36,923 nt of DNA, taken from the NCBI GenBank assembly GCA_018993265.1, contig JAGKSW010000078.1, positions 1 through 36,923 of the forward strand, given 5' to 3'. Below, piece by piece: positions 31,064 to 36,923 of this stretch; within the stretch, counting starts at the first letter, position 1; the number at the start of each line of letters is the position of its first letter. Source of the DNA: Nostoc sp. TH1S01 (lineage in GTDB: Bacteria; Cyanobacteriota; Cyanobacteriia; Cyanobacteriales; Nostocaceae). A model generated the notes under the pieces. The model searched no databases. It had not been told where the DNA came from and saw nothing but the letters and a program-made list of their open reading frames with translations. Both the position numbers and the translations under genes were made by a program.

Positions 31064-32311
31064 ATGGCAAAAGAACGCCCACCGCTAGAGGAGATGACAC
31101 TGCGGCAACTACGTAAAGTTGCTAGCGAATATAGCGTCTCCCGCTATAGCCGAATGCGTAAATCACAATTGTTGGCAGCAATTCAAGAAGTGCAGCGCAG
31201 CAAAGCGTCCCTTAGTCCATCTCGTTCACTGGAGGCACAGGAAACCGTGGAAGCAGCAAAATTTGAACTGGGTCAAGAAGACCGTACTGGTGGCTCTCTG
31301 GCTGATGTTGATGAAGGACTCGCCGATCTACCAGGTGGTTATGGTGAAAGTCGGATTATACTTTTACCGCGCGATCCGCAATGGGCTTACACTTATTGGG
31401 ATATTCCCAATGAGCATAAAGAAGAACTGCGTCGGCAAGGTGGACAGCAATTAGCACTGCGAATTTATGATGTTACCGACATCAACCTTGATTATCAAAG
31501 CCCCCACAGCATCCAAGAATATCCTGTTGATGAACTAGCCAGAGAATGGTATTTACCAATTCCTGTGAGCGATCGTGATTATGTCATCGATATTGGTTAT
31601 CGGACTTTTGATGGTCGTTGGTTAGTTTTGGCTCGTTCTGCTCAAGTACACATTCCTCCTGTGTATCCATCTGACTGGATTGAGGATGTCTTTATCAACG
31701 TTAACTTTGAAGAAGACCTGCGTGGTAGAACTCTGTACGAACTAGTACCACCTGCTAAGAAACTGGCAACCGCAGCAGGAGTTAATGGTGGCAACCCCAT
31801 CTACGACCAAATCTTTGGTTTAGCCGAGTCTGCCGAAGCACAACGGGTTGCAGGTTCTCTGTTTGGTTCCATGCAGCACGTACCTGGTTCTGTACGTCCC
31901 GAACAGGCTATCAGTTCCTACGTCTTCCCATCTGGTGTAGGTATGTGGGCAGTTCCTACCGTGTCTGGTTTAACCATGTCTGGTGCAGGAATGTCTGGTG
32001 TCGGCTTCTCCGCTTCCGCTGCACCAATTCGTACCCGCCAGTTCTGGTTAATTGCTGATGCTGAATTGATTGTTTACGGTGCAACCGAACCCGATGCTAC
32101 CGTGACAATTGGCGGTCGTGAAATTAAACTGAATCCCGATGGTACATTCCGCTTCCAGATGTCCTTCCAAGATGGTTTAATTGACTACCCAATTTTGGCT
32201 GTGGCTGCTGATGGTGAGCAAACACGCTCAATTCACATGAAGTTCAATCGTGAAACACCATCTCGCAATACCAACACCAAAGAAGAAGCTATTCCCGAAT
32301 GGATTTTCTAA
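31064..32311 (+). CDS. DUF4912 domain protein with SAP/Rho-N-like N-terminus
   Basis: A 415-residue protein. Residues 6-45 (LEEMTLRQLRKVASEYSV, then MRKSQLLAAIQ) resemble a Rho N-terminal/SAP-type nucleic-acid-binding helix pair. The middle (about 95-215; RIILLPRDPQWAYTYWDIP is the signature) is DUF4912. A Gly/Ser/Met-rich linker and a C-terminal strand-rich domain (PDATVTIGGREIKLNPDGTF) follow. Such proteins are conserved in cyanobacteria without a firm role. Strong GGAGG ribosome site; terminator directly after. Confidence 0.85.
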   Translation: MAKERPPLEEMTLRQLRKVASEYSVSRYSRMRKSQLLAAIQEVQRSKASLSPSRSLEAQETVEAAKFELGQEDRTGGSLADVDEGLADLPGGYGESRIILLPRDPQWAYTYWDIPNEHKEELRRQGGQQLALRIYDVTDINLDYQSPHSIQEYPVDELAREWYLPIPVSDRDYVIDIGYRTFDGRWLVLARSAQVHIPPVYPSDWIEDVFINVNFEEDLRGRTLYELVPPAKKLATAAGVNGGNPIYDQIFGLAESAEAQRVAGSLFGSMQHVPGSVRPEQAISSYVFPSGVGMWAVPTVSGLTMSGAGMSGVGFSASAAPIRTRQFWLIADAELIVYGATEPDATVTIGGREIKLNPDGTFRFQMSFQDGLIDYPILAVAADGEQTRSIHMKFNRETPSRNTNTKEEAIPEWIF

Positions 32312-32343
32312 GTAATCCGCCGAAATTGAAATTTTGAATTATT

Positions 32344-32376
32344 ACCCGCTATAGTCGTTTTATAGCGGGTTTTTAT
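32344..32376 (+). terminator. intrinsic terminator of the DUF4912 gene
   Basis: ACCCGCTATA (32344-32353), loop GTCGTTT, TATAGCGGGT (32361-32370), TTTTAT. Its tail is 10 bp before the next start codon. Confidence 0.88.
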
Positions 32377-32385
32377 TATCTTAGT

Positions 32386-33318
32386 ATGTGGATAAAAAAA
32401 ATATTTCTCTTATCTATATTGAGTATTACAATCAATTTGTTATTAGCTTGTAAAGAAGATACAGCCAATTCATCAACCAAAGCTGCAAAAACTTGCCCTG
32501 GTGAAAATCCTCAATTTAGCATTGAATTTTTTAAAACAAATAATCAAGGCATAAAATCAGCCAAAGGCATTAATCATGTAATTATTTTTAATCCTAAATC
32601 ACCTAAATTAGATTTCAAAGTAAATGTGGGTTTATCTCATAAGCTTTATGCTAAAAACCAACAAGGCAAATTTATCAGGAATTATGTCCCAAAGCAATTT
32701 AATGAAATTATTAGCGATGGAAATTCTCTGTTAAATGAACAAAAACCTATAGCAGCTATTAACGCCGACTATATAGGTACAGATGATAAACCTCAAGGAT
32801 TAAATATTTCGCGTGGTATTGAGTATTCAGGAACATTTAAAAATAGGCGTTCTTCCTTTGGCATTTCTGGAGGCAGACCTCAAGAGCGAATCGCTACGAT
32901 TCAGGCGGGAAGAAGAACTAATAATATTCTTAATTACAATTTAGTGGGTGGTAATGGCAGATTTTATCGCCAAGGTAAGTTTAAAGATATTTGCCAAGAT
33001 TTAGGAGAATTTGCCTGTAAAGAAGCTACTAATCGCTCTATGGTAGCGACAACTAGTAAAGGTTATGTAATTCTGTTAGTGAATGATATAAAAGCTAATT
33101 CAGTGATTGAACCTTCTCAAGTTAATCAAGAATTACTACCAGATATGTTTGATAATGTTTTATCTGGAATTGCTAGTAATAATTGTTTAGGCAAAATTCA
33201 AGAAGGAATGTTATTTGATGGAGGTAGGTCTCCTGGATTATATTACAACGGCAAAATTTATGTCGAAAATGGCGGCGCAATTGGTTCAGTGTTTTTGATT
33301 TACAAAATATCTCAATAA
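32386..33318 (+). CDS. NAGPA/phosphodiester glycosidase-like lipoprotein
   Basis: A 310-residue protein. The N-terminus ends in LLLACKEDT, a lipobox, so it is likely membrane-anchored. PIAAINADYIGTDDKPQGLN, then NRSMVATTSKGYVILLV and GMLFDGGRSPGLYYNG are the three conserved blocks of the NAGPA-type phosphodiester glycosidase domain (also called DUF2233). The family removes sugar phosphates or acts in wall glycan modification. The substrate here is unknown. It follows the DUF4912 terminator closely and probably has its own promoter. Confidence 0.8.
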   Translation: MWIKKIFLLSILSITINLLLACKEDTANSSTKAAKTCPGENPQFSIEFFKTNNQGIKSAKGINHVIIFNPKSPKLDFKVNVGLSHKLYAKNQQGKFIRNYVPKQFNEIISDGNSLLNEQKPIAAINADYIGTDDKPQGLNISRGIEYSGTFKNRRSSFGISGGRPQERIATIQAGRRTNNILNYNLVGGNGRFYRQGKFKDICQDLGEFACKEATNRSMVATTSKGYVILLVNDIKANSVIEPSQVNQELLPDMFDNVLSGIASNNCLGKIQEGMLFDGGRSPGLYYNGKIYVENGGAIGSVFLIYKISQ

Positions 33319-33335
33319 TTTTGACTTCAGTAAAT

Positions 33336-33369
33336 AAATGCGATCGCATCTACATTAGCGATCGCATTT
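33336..33369. terminator. HIP1-built hairpin between convergent genes
   Basis: AAATGCGATCGC (33336-33347) and GCGATCGCATTT (33358-33369) form a 12-bp stem from two HIP1 sites between convergent genes. It may work as a bidirectional terminator, although the T tracts are weak. Confidence 0.45.
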
Positions 33370-33452
33370 ATCACTCCCAATTTTTCAACCTTAGATGGGG
33401 TCAGAATTTGAGAGTTTATTTTTTGACTATAAGTATAAAATACTTACATTAT

Positions 33453-33845
33453 TTAACCAGGAATATCGCCTTCATCCCAGTTGAGAATTTTGCAAATGTT
33501 CTCTACTAAATCTAAGGGCATAAATGGTTTAACAATTACTCCAGCTACTCCCAGGTTAAGAAATTCTTCTTGTTCGCTAGTTTGAGCTTTTGCTGTTAAT
33601 AAAACCGTAGGGATATGGCTAGTTGCAACATTTTCTTGGAGTTTTTTAAATGTTGTTATGCCATCCATTTCTGGCATCATCACATCTAGCATGATCACAT
33701 CTGGTTGATCCAAGGCGGCAATTTCTATACCTGCACTACCTGAAGATGCTGTGATGACATCCCACTCTGCTACTGACTCTAGAGAGATTTGCACAATCTC
33801 CCGGACGCTATCTTCATCATCAATCACTAAAATTCGTTTTATCAT
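33453..33845 (-). CDS. CheY-like single-domain response regulator
   Basis: A 130-residue REC domain: IDDED acidic pair, MLDVMMPEMDG with the phospho-acceptor Asp, VLLTAKAQ with the Thr switch, and VKPF with the Lys. No output domain. It would relay phosphate to or from a kinase; the large regulator gene starts 353 bp away in the opposite direction and contains an Hpt domain, so a partnership is possible (inference). Confidence 0.93.
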   Translation of the reverse strand: MIKRILVIDDEDSVREIVQISLESVAEWDVITASSGSAGIEIAALDQPDVIMLDVMMPEMDGITTFKKLQENVATSHIPTVLLTAKAQTSEQEEFLNLGVAGVIVKPFMPLDLVENICKILNWDEGDIPG

Positions 33846-34198
33846 TTTTATCTATCCTAATTATTCAATAAAGTTATGCACCAAAATAACTACTAACTTT
33901 TTCAAGACAGCGAGGTATTTTGGTAAGCGAATAATTATTTACGAATCTAGATGATGGAATTCATAATTTTTCTGCCTAATCTCCTGTTTAATTTTTTGCA
34001 TATAATATAAGTGTTAAAACTTAGATTACATGCTGTACATAACAGGTTAGCTGCTGGTTGTAAATATTTTTTCAAGAAATAAAAAATAAGAAATGTAATT
34101 TTAAGCCAAGTTCATTGATTGACTATATATCCTGTTGATCTGAGTAATTAGCCATCAATTTATAAAAGTTAAAAATTTAAATTTCATACAAATTTATT
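33846..34198. other. divergent promoter region of two regulator genes
   Basis: 353 bp of AT-rich sequence between the divergent CheY-like gene and the five-domain regulator gene. I see no repeat or small gene here. Confidence 0.6.
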
Positions 34199-36214
34199 GT
34201 GAAAATTTTAATAGTAGAAGATGATACAAATATCATTGAAATACTGAGGGTAGCACTTTCAGAGCAACATTATTTAGTGGAGGTTGCTACCGACGGTAAA
34301 AGTGGTTTAGAACTGGCTTTAGCCACTACCTACAATTTGATTGTTCTGGGTGTCAGTTTGCCGATAATTGACGGTATAAGTATTTGCAAACAGCTACGTA
34401 ATCAAGGTTGTTGTATTCCAGTTTTATTACTAATAGAGGTAGATAACAGTACTCAATCAATTGCTGGGTTAGATGCAGGAGCAGATGATTATGTAATTAA
34501 GCCATTTAACTTAGAGGAATTATTAGCAAGAATCCGAGCATTATTGCGTCGAGGGATGATTAGCACTACACTGCTCATTGAATTTGGAGCTTTACGTCTT
34601 GATCCGAGTTCCTGTCAAATTACTTATGCAGGAAAAATTTTGCCGCTGACGGCTAAGGAATATGCGCTACTAGAACTTTTATTACGTAATAGTCGGCGCA
34701 TATTTAGTCAAAGTTCACTGCTAGAGCATTTATGGTCTTTTGATGAAATTCCTTCCGAAAATACGGTACGCTCTCACATCAGAAGTTTGCGTTCTAAACT
34801 TAAGAAAGCTGGAGCAAAGGCTGATTTGATTGAAACAGTCTATGGATGTGGTTATCGTCTGAATACGCAAGAACTAGACAGAGGTAATGTCAACAAAATA
34901 ATTGAAACAGAGAAGCCAAAACATAGCACAAAAGCAGATCAGGAAAATTCAATTAATTCTCAACTAAAACAGCAAATAACTGCTCAACTTGCGGGAATTT
35001 GGCAGCGTTATCAATACCAATATAGCGATCGCCTGGCAATCATTGAGCAAGCTGCTCAATCTTTGTTAACAAATACCTTAACTGAAGACTTGCGCCAGCA
35101 AGCACAACAACAGGCTCATACTTTAGCTGGTTCCTTGGGAAGTTTTGGTTTTGATAATGCAACTCGGTTATGTCAAAACATTGAAACAATCTTAAAATTG
35201 CCAGAAAAACTCAATAAAATCCAAGCAGAACAAATCCGAACCCTGCTAATGGAATTAAAAAATATATTAGAGCAAAACCCGACATTAATTCCGCCACAGT
35301 CAGGTATTAAACCACCTTATCTCAATCAAAAATATCGATTGTTAATTGTTGATGATGACCTGCAAACCCTGGATATTTTACGTACCATTCTCCAGCCTTG
35401 GGGATTCACACTGACTTTGCTAGATGACCCGCAATATTTCTGGGATACATTAGAACAATTTATACCAGATATGCTGATTTTAGATTTGGAAATGCCCAAA
35501 TTCAGCGGAATTGATTTGTGTCAAGTTGTCAGAAATGATCCGCGTTGGAGCAATTTGCCTGTATTATTTCTCTCAGCGCACAGAGATATGCAGATAGTGC
35601 AAAGCGTATTTGCGGCTGGTGCTGATGATTACGTTACCAAGCCAATTGTCGAACCAGAATTATTAGCGCGTGTTCTTTGTCGTTTAGAACGCAGCCAAAT
35701 TATCCGCAAGTTTGCAGAAATTGATGCTTTAACTGGAATTACCAATCGGCGCAAATCTGTGCAAGAACTTAACAGATTGCTGCATCTTGCAGAACGCCAA
35801 AATCAACCATTTTATTTTGCTGTTTTAGACTTAGACCGTTTTAAATATATTAACGACCAGTATGGTCATGATGCAGGAGATCAAGTTTTAAGCCAATTAG
35901 GAAAACTCTTAAAACAATCATTCCGTCAGGAAGATGTGGTAGCGCGTTGGGGTGGGGAAGAATTTGTCGTTGGATTGTACGGTATTACCCAACAACAGGT
36001 GCTGAAGCGATTGAATGATTTCTTAGATATTCTGCGTCGTATAGAATTTACAACTAGCAATCAAAAAAATTTTAATGTAACCATCAGTGGTGGAGTGGCT
36101 GAGTTTCCTAAAGATGGTCATGATGTGCAAACGCTGTATCGTTCTGCTGATAGTGCTTTGTACCAAGCTAAAGCCGCAGGACGTGATCAGATATTTTTGT
36201 CGTCCAGCAATTAA
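34199..36214 (+). CDS. five-domain regulator REC-wHTH-Hpt-REC-GGDEF
   Basis: A 671-residue protein starting with GTG. Domains in order: REC1 (1-120), OmpR-type winged helix (about 130-225; LTAKEYALLELLLRNSRRI, VYGCGYRLN), Hpt (about 265-350; AHTLAGSLGSFG, H307), REC2 (about 378-495; LILDLEMP, D429), GGDEF (about 505-670; GGEEF 585-589, with RQED five residues before it, an intact inhibitory I-site). It should bind DNA and make c-di-GMP, controlled by phosphorelay. Oddly, REC1 has Gly51 where the phospho-acceptor Asp belongs (IVLGVSLPIIDG) and lacks the Thr switch, so it is probably not phosphorylated. Confidence 0.92.
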   Translation: MKILIVEDDTNIIEILRVALSEQHYLVEVATDGKSGLELALATTYNLIVLGVSLPIIDGISICKQLRNQGCCIPVLLLIEVDNSTQSIAGLDAGADDYVIKPFNLEELLARIRALLRRGMISTTLLIEFGALRLDPSSCQITYAGKILPLTAKEYALLELLLRNSRRIFSQSSLLEHLWSFDEIPSENTVRSHIRSLRSKLKKAGAKADLIETVYGCGYRLNTQELDRGNVNKIIETEKPKHSTKADQENSINSQLKQQITAQLAGIWQRYQYQYSDRLAIIEQAAQSLLTNTLTEDLRQQAQQQAHTLAGSLGSFGFDNATRLCQNIETILKLPEKLNKIQAEQIRTLLMELKNILEQNPTLIPPQSGIKPPYLNQKYRLLIVDDDLQTLDILRTILQPWGFTLTLLDDPQYFWDTLEQFIPDMLILDLEMPKFSGIDLCQVVRNDPRWSNLPVLFLSAHRDMQIVQSVFAAGADDYVTKPIVEPELLARVLCRLERSQIIRKFAEIDALTGITNRRKSVQELNRLLHLAERQNQPFYFAVLDLDRFKYINDQYGHDAGDQVLSQLGKLLKQSFRQEDVVARWGGEEFVVGLYGITQQQVLKRLNDFLDILRRIEFTTSNQKNFNVTISGGVAEFPKDGHDVQTLYRSADSALYQAKAAGRDQIFLSSSN

Positions 36215-36309
36215 ATTACCATTTCGGCGATCGCATTACACTTGTCAGCTACTCCCCATTCCCTAGTAATGTTATTTGTAGGAGTGTTGAGATTTGTTAA
36301 GAATAAGTT

Positions 36310-36804
36310 ATGAAATATTGGCGCATACTAGCTAGTGTTGTTTTAGCAATGGCTTTATTTTTATTCCCCTTATCGGCGGAGGCTGCTAGTTCTTCGAGTA
36401 TTACCCGTTCGGCTGGGGATGAATTGATAGCAAAGGATTTTTCTGGCCAAAGTTTAATTGGTAGAGAATTTACCAATGTTGATTTAGAGAATGCTAACTT
36501 TAGCAATGCTGACTTACGCGGAGGGGTGTTTAACGGTACTGTCCTGGAAGGTGTAAATCTGCATGGTATAGATTTTAGTGAAGGTATAGCTTACTTAGCC
36601 AAATTCAAAAACGCTGATTTAACTGATGCAATTTTGACAGATGCGATGATGCTGCGATCGACCTTTGATAATGTTGAGATTACAGGTGCAGATTTCACTA
36701 ATGCCGTTTTAGATGGGACACAGGTGAAAAAACTCTGTGCTAAAGCTAGTGGTGTCAACACTAAAACAGGTGTAGATACGCGTGAGTCTTTAGGTTGTAA
36801 GTAA
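36310..36804 (+). CDS. exported pentapeptide-repeat protein
   Basis: A 164-residue protein with a signal peptide (ILASVVLAMALFLFPLSAEA, cleavage after AEA), so periplasmic or thylakoid-lumenal. From about residue 45 on it has A(D/N)Lxx-type repeats: FTNVDLENANFSNADLRGG, then FKNADLTDAIL and ITGADFTNAVLDG, expected to fold as a right-handed quadrilateral helix. Two Cys near the end (LCAKASG, GCK) may form a disulphide, as in lumenal members. Single gene, followed by a strong terminator. Confidence 0.9.
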   Translation: MKYWRILASVVLAMALFLFPLSAEAASSSSITRSAGDELIAKDFSGQSLIGREFTNVDLENANFSNADLRGGVFNGTVLEGVNLHGIDFSEGIAYLAKFKNADLTDAILTDAMMLRSTFDNVEITGADFTNAVLDGTQVKKLCAKASGVNTKTGVDTRESLGCK

Positions 36805-36816
36805 ATTTATAAAAAT

Positions 36817-36843
36817 AACCCTCCAAATATCTGGAGGGTTTTA
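36817..36843 (+). terminator. intrinsic terminator of the pentapeptide gene
   Basis: AACCCTCCA (36817-36825), loop AATATC, TGGAGGGTT (36832-36840), TTT. Confidence 0.88.
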
Positions 36844-36923
36844 ATTGATGAAAATTTGAATATTTATCAGTAGGAGAATTACTCAGGATTTATAGATTTA
36901 TCGTAAGGATTCAGGGAACAGAG

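Overview
The window looks like chromosomal DNA of a filamentous, Nostoc/Anabaena-type cyanobacterium. HIP1 octamers (GCGATCGC) occur through most host genes. There are tandem heptamer repeats and short palindromic repeats of the kind common in Nostocales, and the multidomain signalling proteins and FIST protein are typical of the group. No rRNA, tRNA or CRISPR array was recognised.

Layout. (1) 1-1350: the last codons and structured right end of an IS605-type TnpB element abut a peptidoglycan-binding protein gene, followed by a compact multi-hairpin repeat. (2) 1383-6126: an NAD-biosynthesis cluster on the minus strand, pncB-nadD-nrtR-like-nadE, with a near-ideal palindromic operator candidate upstream of pncB. 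(3) 6482-11380: a 50-residue conserved-looking small protein, a zinc alcohol dehydrogenase, a secreted dienelactone-hydrolase-like protein and an M3 oligopeptidase. (4) 11808-15155: a FIST sensor/histidine kinase pair, then a wrecked transposon region in which an internally deleted ISKra4-like element abuts a beheaded IS630-family transposase. (5) 15180-17655: an SDR, a GNAT, a ureidoglycolate-lyase-like protein and a DoxX protein, all on the minus strand.

(6) 17829-22593 is the most unusual part: an integron-like gene-cassette array without a visible integrase. One-gene or toxin-antitoxin units, all on the minus strand, are separated by five attC-like sites. In three of these the TAA stop of the gene lies inside the RYYYAAC core box. 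Immediately past four of the five sites lies a copy of one 64-bp repeat. That repeat is about 83% identical to, and in frame with, the last codons of the alpha/beta hydrolase gene (22530-23435) at the upstream end of the array. The cargo is BrnT/BrnA, an MltR-like protein and a TIGR02391-like protein that both carry an RNxxAH HEPN-type motif, an orphan antitoxin, a VapBC/PIN pair and a GNAT. Ribonuclease-type toxin folds therefore dominate, and no HIP1 site is seen inside most of these genes.

(7) 23843-28119: a thioredoxin-like protein, pyrH-frr, a ferredoxin/metallo-beta-lactamase fusion, and a large serine-recombinase-like protein whose catalytic motifs look degenerate. (8) 28120-36923: a 1-kb non-coding stretch with a miniature transposon, a Tat-type exported protein, a VOC protein, a DUF4912 protein with a long hairpin-rich leader, a NAGPA-like lipoprotein, a CheY-like regulator, a five-domain regulator (REC-wHTH-Hpt-REC-GGDEF) whose first REC lacks its phospho-acceptor Asp, and an exported pentapeptide-repeat protein.

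All assignments are by reading the sequence and from family knowledge. No database search or folding computation was run.
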